From assembly GCA_941918925.1 (NCBI GenBank), contig OW799233.1, positions 155,476,845-155,540,844 of the forward strand: a stretch of DNA of 64,000 nucleotides, written 5' to 3'. Positions 43,730 through 56,029 of the stretch are shown here, piece by piece (within the stretch, counting starts at the first letter, position 1; the number at the start of each line of letters is the position of its first letter). This DNA comes from Phyto melanocephala (taxonomy: Eukaryota; Arthropoda; Insecta; Diptera; Rhinophoridae). Made by a program: the position numbers and the translations under genes. Below the pieces are notes generated by a model. It worked only from the letters and a program-made list of their open reading frames with translations. It ran no database searches and was not told the DNA's origin.

Positions 43730-44925
43730 TACATATTTATTGATTTCGAATTAAATTTCTCTCCTATAGGAATATCTGAAAGTAATGGAATAACAAAACA
43801 TCTTTTAAACGGGAGTTTAAGTTGTTACACTTCACTCTCTTTGTTTTTTTTACCGTTTGTATCAACACGGTATCATGGCAGAAACACGTTCTTATTTTAC
43901 TTTTTCTTTTATTACACACTTATGGTTTGCGCTTGTTTAAACTTCCATTGATTATTTGATTAATTTTGTATATGTTAAGTTTTGCTTCTTTCATTTATTT
44001 TCATTATCCTTTCTCTTAATTTTCTCCAAAGCAAAATCCAATACAAAATAAGAAAAATTATTTGAAATGAATACGAAATGAATGCTGTTTAAACAAATAA
44101 AACTTTGGCATTGGACCTTCTGTTAAGCGGACGGACAATGACCGATGGATTGACTAATGATTTGTGTCAAGTGTTTAAGAGTTTGGGCGCTTTACAAGTT
44201 TTTTTCTTTCTTTTTTGTGCTTTCTGCCTATAAAGATTAATTCTTGATTTTATTTTTGCTGTTGTTTATTTTAAAAAAGTTTTGCTTTGTTTCTTTTTTT
44301 GATTATCTTTTGTATATACCCGCTTGTTAGCACTTGTTTTTGACGGCTTTTGTCAATATTATTAGCAGATGCTGTAGCAACGAATATCCTTAAGATTTTT
44401 GTCAAAGTAGTAGCAACACACTTCCTCAAATCAATACTTGTTAATACTCTTATATATTTATACTTGACTAAACTCAAACCGTCAAAGATTGTTTCGAAAT
44501 AAAATTATTGACATTTTAACCTAAAAATCGAAAAGAAAAAAAAAAAAAAAAAAAAAAAATAAGATGAGACTAAATTAGAGAAGCCGCAAATACATTCAAT
44601 ATTGTTTTTTGTTTTACGTGAAATGTATTTTTTGTTATACCCACTACCGAAAAGAAAAACAAAATGGAGTGGAGTTATATTAATTTTATCGTTCTGTTTG
44701 TATCGCATATAAATACTAGTAAAGGTCAGCATAAATTATATATTAAGTGGATCTTTTTATCATTCTAAGGTATTCAAGTGATGTCCGTCTGTCTGTCTGC
44801 CTGGTAAAAGCACAATAGAGCTCGATCAACGATTAACTACGGAATTAAAATTTGACTTTAAATATTTATAAAAAATTTGGTACTTATACTGTGGGAAATT
44901 GGTTTAATAAAAATTAAGTTATGTT
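43730..44925. other. AT-rich stretch with poly-A and a possible DINE scrap
   Basis: A long A run lies at 44535-44557. At 44635-44830 the sequence TTATACCCACTACCGAAAAG ... GTCCGTCTGTCTGTCTGCCT resembles the 5' part of a DINE-1-type repeat, but no 3' end is seen. Confidence 0.4.
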
Positions 44926-44935
44926 GAGTCACGGA

Positions 44936-45819
44936 TAGGGTTTGAGAACCGCCCGCCCGGGAATTCCCGGGAATGAACCACTTAATATTTCCGGGAAAAT
45001 TTTGCTCTTATTCCCGGGAAAACGGGAAATAAAAAGTATGTAGTATAGTAGGAAATATATTTTATTTTATTTTTAATTTCTTATCTGTTTTGGTAAATTT
45101 AAAGAATATTTGAATAAAAAGTGAGGTTTTTAATTTGTTAGCGTTTTTTTGTTTGTTAAGTATTTACAACTTTTCTCAAATACGACTAAGTAAAAGAAAA
45201 ACAAACATCATCGGTCGAAAATATTTCACGCCAAAGTTAACGACTTTCTGAAATTATTTTTAATAAGTGCTTATAAATTTCAAGTGAATTAATTATATAC
45301 ATACATAATTAGTTATTTTCTTGTATATAAATGTTTTTTTAAAACCAGCAGTAGTTTCCGTGGTTCATTTTTATAAATATAATCGTATGTACAAATTCTT
45401 TTTAAAAGTGGTCACACAATTTGTAATTATAATTTTTTTTATTTATGAGTGAATTTTTCTTGTAATACTTCTTTTGAAAATTCACTTTGTTTAGAAGCAA
45501 AATGTCTGAAGTTTGGAACTATTTTCAAAAAGTAGACAACTCAGCACAATGTAATATTTGCCCGAAAAGGCTAATATTCAAGGGCGGTCTCATACGGCAC
45601 CTTCTTTTGGTTCAAAAAATAAAATTTAAAAACGAGTGGAGTAGTGTTGCCCAAAAAAGATATTTAAATATCTGTTTACATGGCAATAATTATTTTTATA
45701 ATTTGGGTTTAGTTTATATTGCCGGAAGATGTAATGCAGAATAAGGGAATTCCCCGGAAGACGATTTTTTAATTCTCGTTTCCCGGGAAAGTAAAAAGAC
45801 CGGGAAATCCCAAACCATA
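44936..45819 (+). mobile_element. hAT element with BED zinc-finger piece
   Basis: Ends TAGGGTTTGAGA / (reverse complement) TATGGTTTGGGA are flanked by an exact 8-bp duplication GTCACGGA (44928-44935, 45820-45827), the hAT signature. Subterminal CCCGGGAATTCCCGGG-type words recur at both ends. The plus ORF 45487-45744 has SEVWNYF, then AQCNICPKRLIF, then GGLIRHLL. This is a BED finger (W..F, C..C, then H) whose last histidine is lost. BED fingers bind DNA at the start of hAT transposases. The catalytic part is deleted, leaving 884 bp. Confidence 0.9.
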
Positions 45820-45829
45820 GTCACGGACA

Positions 45830-46178
45830 ATAAGTTTTTTTTTGTATGAAACTTTAGAATTCTTGTACAAAATTTATAATTTGAGTTCATTTAAATAAAA
45901 TTGTGTCTTTATCAAAAAATATTTCCTAAAATATAAGCTAGTCCAGCCTAAATTTATTCCTGAAAATAAAAATCAATTTTATTACATTTATCCCGAGGTT
46001 TCGTCAATTTTTGTTGACTTTTTTTCAAGGGAGTCTATTAAAAAAACTTTTTTTTAACAAAAATGTTTCTATTACAAAACATATAACAATTAAGACTTAC
46101 AGTAAATAGACAAGTATTTTTTACAACATTACAAATTTTTTAACAATTAACCGGAATATTTAAGCTTTTATTTTTTTA
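45830..46178. other. AT-rich spacer
   Basis: Nothing recognised. Confidence 0.5.
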
Positions 46179-46420
46179 TCTATATATCTATATCTATATA
46201 TGTATATATAAATAAGTTGCATTGTGTTAGTAATTGATGTTCTCTGATGTTCTCTGATTTTGTTTCAGCAAATTTCATATGAAAGGTGACGTCAAGACCA
46301 AGGCTATGGAGTTATAGCCATTTTAGTTGCTCTACAATAAAAGCAATTTATCACTGATTTAAATGAATTGAATTTTTTATTTTCTTCTTTGCACTACGAA
46401 GTATGCAGGGGGTTCGCTAG
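46179..46420 (+). mobile_element. Short Helitron-like element
   Basis: It starts A|TCTATATATCTATATC and ends GGGGGTTCGCTAG|T, the Helitron A/T target and TC...CTAG termini. ACTACGAAGT before the end could form a small hairpin. The sequence AAGGCTATGGAGTTATAGCC inside is unlike family A or B. It is 242 bp and non-coding. Confidence 0.6.
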
Positions 46421-46424
46421 TTTA

Positions 46425-47658
46425 AATATAAAATTTTCCTATTTGCAACTCTATAACTGTCGTTTAAAACTGGTAACCTTTACTCCCTTGTTTGTATGCG
46501 CACTTTTTTTATAAGAATTACCAAATGTTTTAAAAATTGAAAAGACTTTGTCTTTCTATATTCAGTTTTATTAAAATAGAGGACAGGCGCGCCTACCTCT
46601 CATGTAAGCGCAATTCTTAATTAAAAGTATCTGCAATTAAAAGAATGCTATACACCATTAGTGGTGGGTGTAAAAAAAATCGGATCTGCCTAATACAACG
46701 CTCTTACTTATTTATATTATTTTTTTTAATATCATTTCACTTTCTTGAATTGACAGCCATAATCTGTTTGATTTTTGTGTTGTTCGTGTGTGTGTTCATG
46801 GTGAAAATGTATGTAAAGTTATGTTTGATTGTATTTTATTAAGATAAATTGTGTATGTATTTGTATGTGCCTATGAATTTTCCTATTTAACAGTGCTAAA
46901 TGATTTGAAATTTGTCGTTTGAAAAAAATCCAATACCAATATACTTTTAATATAAACACATACCAACAACACACAGCCATGTGAATAACTGAATTTGTAT
47001 ACTTAATTAATATTTTAACTTTGAATAGGAATTTAAGCAACTTATAAAAAAATTGACGTAAATTTGTGTTCATTTTTTTGCTGACCAGCCAATCTATAAA
47101 AAATTATCTCTTCAAGATGGGCATTTATTAACTAAGTGCCCCAGCATTTTTATAAATAAAACCTTAATTTATTTAAAAAAAATTAATTACTTGAATTTGT
47201 TCAACAACAGTTGACTGTAAAATTACATTTAAAGAACACGATTTATAAATTAGCAGCGGACATTGTAGATTCATCATTAACAATTATCTTCTTGAGGCCC
47301 CTTTTAGGTGTTGTATTTAATGAAAATGTATTTCTATATGACACTGAATTAAATTTAAGAGAAGAGGAGCGTTATTTTTTCAAATAATCCAGTCAATCGG
47401 TCTCTAAAATAGTGCAGTTCCTAAAAGTTATTTATTTATGCAAACAGGGCAGCAGCTTTATAAGATTTGGAAGTCATTATGTGTACTGCTGATAAGATAC
47501 GCCTTAAATGCTTAAAAAAGTTAAACGAAAATTTAATTTCGGGAATTCACTGTCAGTTACAGTATAGATACGACCAAAATTATATATTATATAGAGTGAC
47601 CCAAAATTATGGAAAGATTTAAAGGGTCTTCCAAAATAATGCAGTTTTTACCATCATG
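46425..47658. other. AT-rich stretch, nothing recognised
   Basis: No feature supported. ORFs at 46645 and 46819 are low-complexity. Confidence 0.45.
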
Positions 47659-47667
47659 TTATGGATA

Positions 47668-48455
47668 TAGGGTTGCCATCCGTCCTCTTTTCCCCGGACA
47701 CCGTCCTCTTTTTTAGGGCATCCGGGGCTGTCCTACTTCTTTTTTGGCAAATGTCCGGGGTTGTCCGGCTTTTTGCACCTTCTCTGAAGTTTTTTTTTAC
47801 ATTTAAACTTTAAATCACAGGTCACAAAATGTATAAAAAAAAAGATTTAGGTGCTCGTACAAATAGTTTTCAAAAAGTACAATTTTAAAACTTCTCTGTG
47901 TACAAAATTAGTTTTATTATCCTTAATTGTCGCTATTTATCGAAGTGGCCTATTTTAACTTGTCTTTTATTTCAAAAAAGATCGGCAAAGGGGTCTGCTT
48001 GTCAGCTGTGTGTAAAAAGTATCTTTTCCAGATATAGAACAAAGTCTTGAACAAAAAATATAGTCAGGGTATATAATTTTGATATGGATTGCCTAGAGTT
48101 TTATAAATATTTGACGAGATGCGGTGGTAATATATTGGCTCAAATTGGAAGTGTTGAGAAATATACGTAAAATTTTTAAAAGTGTACATTCCCGATAATG
48201 AATGCAATGAATTTTTGTTGTTTTTTTTGGTTTTTTTGTTTTTATTTTCAACCATTAAATCAGAATGATATGTTAAGTTTGTATTTTTGTAAATAAAGTT
48301 TTTTTCGTAAAAACAAGTTTTGTTTTTGTATTTTAAACGGCGTCGTTAATTTTATTAAATTTAATTTTTTTAATGTGTCCTCTTTTTTTTTGGCAATTGT
48401 CCTTCATTTTTTTTGCTGGCGTCCTCTTTTTTTAAAAATATTAATGGCAACCCTA
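47668..48455. mobile_element. hAT-like non-autonomous element
   Basis: Ends TAGGGTTGCCAT are inverted repeats. The flanks TATGGATA (47660-47667) and AATGGACA (48456-48463) agree at 6 of 8 bases, a worn 8-bp duplication. GTCCTCTTTT / CCGGGGTTGTCCGG words repeat near both ends and may be transposase-binding repeats. The 788-bp interior has no transposase motif. Confidence 0.7.
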
Positions 48456-48544
48456 AATGGACATTACTTACAATTATTTGGTGCAGCTTTGACCAAAACT
48501 TGTTTGAGATATCAATAATTTGAAACTTTACTTGATATTTTCTT

Positions 48545-48972
48545 TGAAAAAAAATATTTTTTTGGCAATATCTTTGTTATAGTTATAGGCAAAAATAATT
48601 AAAAACTATATATAGGTCAAATTTAATAATTCAAAAAACCATATCCTCTCAATGTTGATATGGCTCGACCAGCAGAATACGGTTGATTATGAAAAAAAGT
48701 TTAGATGCAATATGGTGGTCTAAATAAAGTGGCCCTTAATTTTTTTTGAACCCCATCAATATGGATATCAAAAAAGGGCTTGACTAGTAAAGTACAACTT
48801 TCTATATACAAATTCAAAATCAGAGATGGCGTCGGATATACTAAAATAAAAAGCCGTATAAAAATAAATCTAAAATTTAGGCTAAAGTACGATGTGGTCA
48901 CAATATCTATACTCATGATGCTGAAAGATATTAACAGATTCAGCGCGGCCGAATATTTCACTCTTACTTATT
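48545..48972 (+). mobile_element. DINE-1-like element, copy 8 (3' part)
   Basis: From TTGGCAATATCTTTGTTATA onward it follows the long-type modules in this orientation (GGCTTGACTAGTAAAGTACA, AAAATCAGAGATGGCG). It ends with the worn hairpin half GCGCGGCCGAATATTTCACT and CTTACTTATT. The 5' half is missing. Confidence 0.65.
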
Positions 48973-48974
48973 TC

Positions 48975-51050
48975 ATTTGTCTTCTTCTGAAAAAAAAATT
49001 TAAAATAGCAAATCAAGCAGTTCCTTTCTGCATTTCAAACAACAAATTAAAAATGTTGATTTTATTTTTTCATTAAAAATGGAAAATCGTTCTTCTATCT
49101 GTGATTTTCTCCTTTTGAATTAAAAAATCATTTCAAATTGTTTTTTTTCTAAAATTTCTTTCTGAATTTAAAGAACAAAATTAAAATTTTTGACCAATAT
49201 TTTCTTAGTTGCTGTAGAATAATTTTTTTAAATTTAAGTTTCATAAGATTCATAAATTACGATTCATATAATTTTGAGCCATTTCTTTATGAATCTTGAA
49301 TTTAGTTTATTATTATTTTTTCTTTTTATTTCTTTAATTGAACAAATGTAACATTTGATGTGATTTTATATTTTTTTAATTAGCTTGATTCTTTATTTTC
49401 TATTCAAATTGGTTGCTAAGCTAAGATTTGTCTAACGTTATCTTAAAATTAGGTCATTGTTGTTATCTTTTAATGTTTCATATGTTTTTCAATAAAATGA
49501 AAGAAGTAACATAAAATTGTAATATTTGTTCTTTAGTTTACAGGATTTGTTTTTTAACATTTGAAGTTAATAAAAGCTTTATTTAAAGCTTATAGTAAAA
49601 ATCACTCAATATTCTATCACTGAAAGTTTCATAACGGAAAAAAAGAGTATGAGAAAGAGAGGACAAGAGAGGAAAAAACTCAATCAAACTTGAATTTACA
49701 GTAAATATAATTTGTGGATTTTTTAATAAAAGCTTGGTGTAAATTAGTTACTTTTTCTAAATATAATAACATTTTTAAAAATTATAAAATTTTACATTTT
49801 TGTAGTTTTTTTTTTTAAGAAAAGATTGAAAGTACTGTGTGAATGCAAAGTTTATTACTGAAAATATAAAAATTTTTAATAAAAAAATGTAATCTCTTAA
49901 CTTCTGATCTTAACGGAACGAAATGATGTCATATAGACTCCACTTTACTGTTTGCGTGCAGTGAACTGCCACGTTAACCAATAGAAGAAACAAAGAAAAA
50001 AAAAGAAAATTAAAAATTTAACCACATAAATAAAATAATAATTCATTAAGTGTTTGATATTTAAAATAAAAACTTTGAATGTGAGTTGTTAAGCTCGCAA
50101 CTCCAGTGTAGCATATATTAGTGTTAAGTATTGAGATTATTTTCTAGTTTTTGATAACTTTCAATACAAAGCTCTGTAAGGTGTTACAGTTATTTGTTGA
50201 AAAGGCGTATACGTAATTTTTAAAACTTGCAAACAAATTAATCAGCTCTGGCTTTGAATTTCTTGTAGAAATAAAATTTTCTTGTATTACTTCATCCGGA
50301 ATAAAGTATTGCTTGAATGTTGGCAGAAACATTTCAGACACATGTTTTTCACATTAAAAGCAGAATGCTTCTTAAGCCTTTAGACAGCATTGGTCTAACA
50401 TTTGACTTGTTACATTTGCAATCCATATAATACATATTTGCCATATTTTTGTGAAAATTATCATGTAACAGATGGTTTTTAGTTTTTGCTGTCACATTCT
50501 TTTTCTTTACAATTTCTCAAATTAAGTGCAAGCAATTATATGTTGCTTTTTGTTTTTTTTATAAATTTTTTTTAAATTCAAAAATTTTATTATTTTGAAA
50601 AACAATTTTTTTTGTACTTTAGCTTTATCAGGAATAAAACTAGAATTTATCCATAGAAATTCATGCAATAAGATTTATTTTATTTCTTTTACATACAGCT
50701 TTAAGATAAAATACAAAAACCGGTAATTATTCGTTGCTTCCTTTTTTTGTTAGTTTTTGAATTAAAAAATTTTTTTATTAAACCAAAATAAAATTTTTTT
50801 TCAAGTTGTTTCTCAATAAATCCAAATCTGATGGTTAAATCAAAAAAAGGATATTAGAGGCATAAAGCTGGCATAATTAAAAGATTTCTGATTTACGAAA
50901 ATATTCTTCAGAAATCTCAAATTGTAACAAACCGTACCATAGTATTTGAAATGATGTTGATTTTTGCAGTTAGGTGACTATAACGGATAAAAAAAAATGT
51001 ATTAATTACTTTAGGAGTTTTTACTTCTTGCATGGTGTTATTTATTGATT
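48975..51050. other. AT-rich stretch with one short shared fragment
   Basis: Apart from 50291-50333 (see its own entry) nothing is recognised. The 65-codon minus ORF 50144-50341 contains that fragment. Confidence 0.4.
50291..50333 (-). repeat. Second copy of the fragment at 1696-1735
   Basis: On the minus strand, GAAATGTTTCTGCCAACATT continues CAAGCAATACTTTATT, with about 32 of 36 matches. Its ORF reads on as FIPDEVIQENFISTRNSKPE, so this copy may preserve more of the original protein. Confidence 0.45.
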
Positions 51051-51051
51051 A

Positions 51052-51495
51052 CTAGAAAAGCCCGGCGCGCGTTGCTACGTCCCTTAATGAATAAAAAGCA
51101 TTCTGAATTTTAATTGAATATAAAATGCACGAATTTGTACAATCATGAGAGTTCAATATGTGTCTGCAAAGTTTCAGAAAAATCCGTCAAGTCCAAAAGA
51201 TTAAAAATTTTAACTTTTTTTTATGGGCGTGGCACTGCCCAATTTTCTAATTACGAAACTGTATAGTTATAATAGCTCAATATGTGTGCAAAGTTTTAGA
51301 AAAATCGGAGCAAGTACCTCAAAATTATAACTTTTTTTATGGGCGTGGCCCATGAGCTGGTGAGAGCTCACCACCCATAAACACTCCCTGGAACAACAAC
51401 TTGCCAAAGTTTGAGTTCGAATAGTTTTACAGTTTCAAAGTCTATAGCTAACACACACACACACACAGAAAGTTTCACTTTTATAAATATATAGA
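51052..51495 (-). mobile_element. Helitron family A, copy 3
   Basis: On the minus strand it runs from TCTATATATTTATAAAAGTG to GCAACGCGCGCCGGGCTTTT and CTAG (51055-51052). It has two internal GGGC-GTGGC units and the (GT)n tract. Between the units there is a small insertion, CATGAGCTGGTGAGAGCTC. It is non-coding. Confidence 0.85.
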
Positions 51496-51499
51496 TTTA

Positions 51500-52085
51500 T
51501 TTTAGTATTTTATTAATTTTTTTACAAGTTTTACTTGTAATATCAATCGATTGATGGCTAATGTGACGTCACTCAGGAGAGAGAAGAATTGTAGCAAACA
51601 TGCGCAATGCATTTTTTTAATTTTATCGTTCTTTATTTCTTCTGTATTAAATATAAAACTTATTTGAAAGCAACTCTTAATTAAGTTTCAAGAATAGCTG
51701 GTGGAAGCATTGTAATGCTTATTTTATAATTATATTTTTATTGTTAGGCAACAAAATCGGCTTAGAGCACAAAAAAATCATGCATAATAAATGCACAATT
51801 GCAAAGGATTGCTTACAAAATTGCTTTTAGATAAGCAATACTTTTTGATGGACTTCTGTATGTAGATCTTAATATAATAGCAGGCCTAAAATAGAAAACT
51901 TAACCAACCTTCTAAATTGTGCAGAAATCTTTTAAAGCGTCAACTCACATATAGTTTCTGTTACTCTTTTATACCAAAGTCAATTTGTATCAACAAAGTT
52001 TAAAATTTTGTTAAAATTTTTAACTATAGTTGTATTTAAAGTAATTTGAGCTTGGATAGACAAATATATGGATAGAAAAAATTTT
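51500..52085. other. AT-rich spacer
   Basis: Nothing recognised. Confidence 0.5.
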
Positions 52086-52091
52086 AAAAAC

Positions 52092-53052
52092 ACAGGGTAG
52101 ACCAAGAGTCATTATGAGATTAACAAGGATTTTAATGTCAGAATTGAATATTGCACCGTAAAAGATTTGTTTCGAACCCGTAGACAATGTTTAATTTGCA
52201 CTGCGAAAAATGATGAACTTGTAAAGCAAAAACTTAATGAAGAATAAGAGATATCCACTAGAAGGCGTTCTGTTATACCAGAAATTGCTAGCTAATTGCT
52301 TGCTAAATTTTTCAAGTAAATTTTAATAGTTGGCCAGATATGAAATCAATTTTATTGAAAATCTGATTATGAATTATTTATTTATAGAAATATATTAACG
52401 AAGAAGCAGAACTATGGGTTGTGAAAATCTAAAAATCTAGCATCCTTTCTTTAATTCTAATTGCACCTCACTAGGTCTACAGTATGGTTCGGTATTACAT
52501 CTGAACATTTTAATGCGCCTTACTTTTTCGAAAATGAAAATGGACGTGCTGCAATCTTAAATGAAGCGCGGTATAGCTATATGTTTAAACATTTTTTGAA
52601 AACATACAAAAGGTATGACTTCGGCAGGATAGCACCAATCAATACTGTCCGAGAAACAATAGCAATTTTTAGTCAAATTTTTGGAGAGCGAATAATTTAC
52701 AAAAATCCGGAAATTAATTAGACATCGCGTTCGCTAGACTTATAAGAACTGGACTATTTTTGTTATTATTTTTTTGGGTTATTTGAAGGAGCGATTTTAT
52801 GTGAACAAGCCCAAGGCATTCCTTTAACACAAGGGCAACATTGTTGCAGAAATTCGGGCGCTAGGGTAAAAACTTTTGTAAGAGGTTATGGAAAATGTTC
52901 TCAAATAAACCCTTTGTTACAAGCTGAAAGCGGGTGCCAGTTAAGTGACAAAAAATTAAGAGTGAACCAATTTAAACTTGTAGTCTAAAAACTATTTGGG
53001 CAAAAAGGTTATTAAATGTTTAAGCCCCATGGTGACTTTTGGCCTACCCTGT
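52092..53052 (+). mobile_element. Decayed mariner element, nearly full length
   Basis: Ends ACAGGGTAGACCAAGAGTCA and (reverse complement) ACAGGGTAGGCCAAAAGTCA form 28-bp inverted repeats. The plus strand reads STVWFGITSEHFNAPYFFEN and GRAAILNEARYSYMFKHFLK, then a worn block in place of the usual QQDGATCHT, then PEIN...RSLDL. Many stops and frameshifts. At 961 bp, some 300 bp are deleted. TA is present on the right; the left duplication is worn. The element at 23682 is probably the same family. Confidence 0.82.
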
Positions 53053-53054
53053 AT

Positions 53055-54610
53055 ATTACGTATATGTACATCCACACTTGGTTGCAGGTCATATTCACAG
53101 TCAGTATTTAGTTTCGTATCATCAGCTAATCGGGAAGGTGTCTAATTAGCCTTGAATTGATTTATTTGTGCAGGGATGGATAATAAAATTTTTTACGGTT
53201 AAAAAAAATTTGTAATTTTTTTTTTCTAGTATTTTCATTAAGGCAAATGTTATTTTTAAACCTGATTTAAAGCCCCCTTCAATACGAATTTACCTTTACC
53301 GTTAACATCTACGAAAAACTGCTTTATTGTAGCAATTCTACATTGCATATACATACCTGTAGGACAATGCCTAAATTAAGAAAAAAAAATTATAATTATG
53401 GATTATTTTAATGACAAAAATTTTGTATTCTATACCTTTAAACTACAATTAAAAAGTTTTTTGTTCAATTATGATGTTGCCTAAGGTTCTAAAGTATTAT
53501 TTTCGCTTTACGCTACATTTAAATATCACAGCACAAGGAAAAAGTCTTTTAAGGAACAGATATTTTGGGGAAATAAAAATAAATGATTTCTCCTGCTTTT
53601 CTTTACAACTTAAACACTTGTAAAATTTTATTTTTACACTTTCTTTGGCTTTAATTGTATTATTTTATCTGTCATTTACAATGTGTTATAACACCCACTT
53701 TACTTTTTGTTTGAGTTATTTAGCCAAGTAAATAGATACCAGACATCTACAAACAGTCTGTAGAAATCAGCCAAAATGAGAATTGAAATTTTTATGATTT
53801 GCACCACATTTCTACAAACACATTTTGTTGACATGTAAATGTGTAAGACAAATAAATTTTCTTTATAAGTATTGGTGTTTTTAAAAACTTCTTGCTGCCT
53901 TTAACGTATAAAAGACCTCTTAAGGCGTGCATAAATATAAGTGCTTAAAATATTAAAATTTATACTGGGACTAAGTACACAAAAATATTAATTTTACGTC
54001 TTTTTAATTCATCTCTAATTCTATGCTTTGGTTGGAGGATAAACAATAGGAAATTTTAAATTGAGTATTTTTTTTTCATTTGGTATGATGGTTGTAAACT
54101 CTTTAGGGGGTTTCTTGCTGCTGTTGTTGTTATTGTGATAATGGCATTATCGCATTGGCAATAAAAGTCCCTGAGGATGTGACTACTCACCAAGGCCATA
54201 AGAAAAAATTATTTCCATTGTTGCTTTTGTTGTTGTTGTAATTAACGCTTAAAAATTCCATGTTAAAGCTCTTAGTTGATAATAAATGCCGTTTTCATAT
54301 CTTTAGGTTGTGCTTAAGACATTTTGTGATACAAGTAAGATGTAAAAAATTTTATAATAAGTATAATCACATTTAAATAAATTTATGTTAAACAATGTAA
54401 TAGATTTATTAATAATAAGCAAAAAGATTTACTTCGTTTTAATTGTTTTAACAAATCAACTTTTGGGAAAGATACAATTTAACAAATTTGTTTTGAATTG
54501 ATTATAAGTGGTGTGATAGCTTTTTTATTATAATTCGCAGAAAGAGAAGTAGGATGAGAGTTAACAGCGGCTATGGGTTTTAATATTTTGCGTGAATGTC
54601 AGAAATAACT
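53055..54610. other. AT-rich stretch, TTG-repeat patches
   Basis: Short (TTG)n runs at about 54118-54135 and 54222-54240. No gene or element ends. Confidence 0.5.
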
Positions 54611-54614
54611 AGAC

Positions 54615-54856
54615 AGTTACAACCATGGAACAATCATCAGGTAGCCTTACTAAAACAGCTGATTTTTTTTCTACCTTAAGGTTTAACAAAAATTAATATA
54701 TGTATTGTTTATATATGTATATATTCTACCGCAAAAAAAAAACACACACATATTTGCTTTTTGACATTTCAGTTGTCGTTTTCTAACAACAAAATGCATG
54801 TAGAATTTTGTTGTTGCAGAACTGAGGCTACCTGATGATTGTACCATGGTTACAAC
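54615..54856. mobile_element. MITE with AGTTRYAACCATGG ends
   Basis: Left AGTTACAACCATGGAACAAT and right (reverse complement) AGTTGTAACCATGGTACAAT continue CATCAGGTAGCCT, matching at 30 of 33 bases. It is 242 bp and non-coding. No clear flanking duplication. Confidence 0.75.
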
Positions 54857-54859
54857 TCC

Positions 54860-55270
54860 ACAAATGAACACCTCCCAAACAGAGATGCCAATTTTGCGCT
54901 TTTTTTTTTGCTAGATTTACAATCTTTTGTTAAGCGTACTAGATGAGTGAGGGGGTTTCCCTTAAAAGTAAAATTATCGAAATGATGTAATTTTTTTCAC
55001 CAATATTTAATAATTAAAAATAATTAAGTACTATTGTGCTTTTTTGTTTAAAACGTACCTTGAAATGTATGGCTTCTTAAGTTAAGTATCAACAAACAAA
55101 ATGCTCGGAAAAGATTCAAAGATCCTCAGTTATCCGATAATAAATGTTTTATTAAAGATGTTGGTTAAAACTTACTACTATTACAAAAAAAAAACACACA
55201 CACCTTCTTTTGCGAAAATATTATAAAACTACAAAAGTTTATTCATAGATTTCCATACAATAGTAAACAT
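54860..55270. other. AT-rich spacer
   Basis: Nothing recognised. Confidence 0.5.
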
Positions 55271-55272
55271 TA

Positions 55273-55668
55273 TAAAGGCTGTCTAAATTTTAAGATTTAA
55301 TGGATAATCTGAATCGCTATAAGAAGATGATCCGAAGCTTTTTGTGGTAGAAAATTATGATTAAGACATAGAGATTATGTGGATTCAACAGGATGACACA
55401 TCATACCCTCATCAAACGTTCTAATGTCGCATTATTTTTCATAGAAAATATGTCAATTGCGCACCAAGAACGTGTAGTTTGACACCTTTAGACTAATTGT
55501 TCTTGTAAGAGTTTTTAAAATCAATAATGTGCGGCAATAATCCCACAACAGTTTAAGAGTTTAATAACATCCTTATCGAGCAGATATCCATGACTGAAAA
55601 CAATTTATTAAGAAACGGGATTAAGAATTTTTAATTAAAATTATAACTCACATTTGGACACCCTTTAT
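55273..55668 (+). mobile_element. Short mariner remnant
   Basis: Ends TAAAGGCTGTCTAAATTT and (reverse complement) TAAAGGGTGTCCAAATGT are imperfect inverted repeats. The plus strand reads MWIQQDDTSYPHQTF (usual MWFQQDGATCHTA), then CAPRTCSLTPLD (usual WPPRSCDLTPLD), the last two catalytic blocks of mariner, then NNPTTV. Only the C-terminal third of the transposase is left. Confidence 0.75.
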
Positions 55669-55669
55669 T

Positions 55670-56020
55670 TGTCTTACATATTAAAAGTATGCCAAAGGAA
55701 TTTGGTGTTTTTATTTCTGCTTTGTTAAAAACTAAAATTATTAATAAGAAATCATATACACTCGTGATGAAGCCTTAAAATTATTTCTCAGCTGGTTTAA
55801 AAAAAAATAAATTTTTATTAAAAAGTTTACGAAAAGCAAAAAAAAATGTTATAGCTTTCTAGCGCATTTTGAGTAAATTCTTCTCGCCTTTTGGTTATAA
55901 ATTGTTAACACAACTGCTCTTATAAACGGTCACCACTGCTGAATGGACAATTTAATAAAATAAAAATTAAGCCATAACAACACTGAGCATATTACAAAAT
56001 TCCACTTTTTTGCTACCATT
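55670..56020. other. AT-rich spacer
   Basis: Nothing recognised. Confidence 0.5.
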
Positions 56021-56029
56021 TACACAAGG

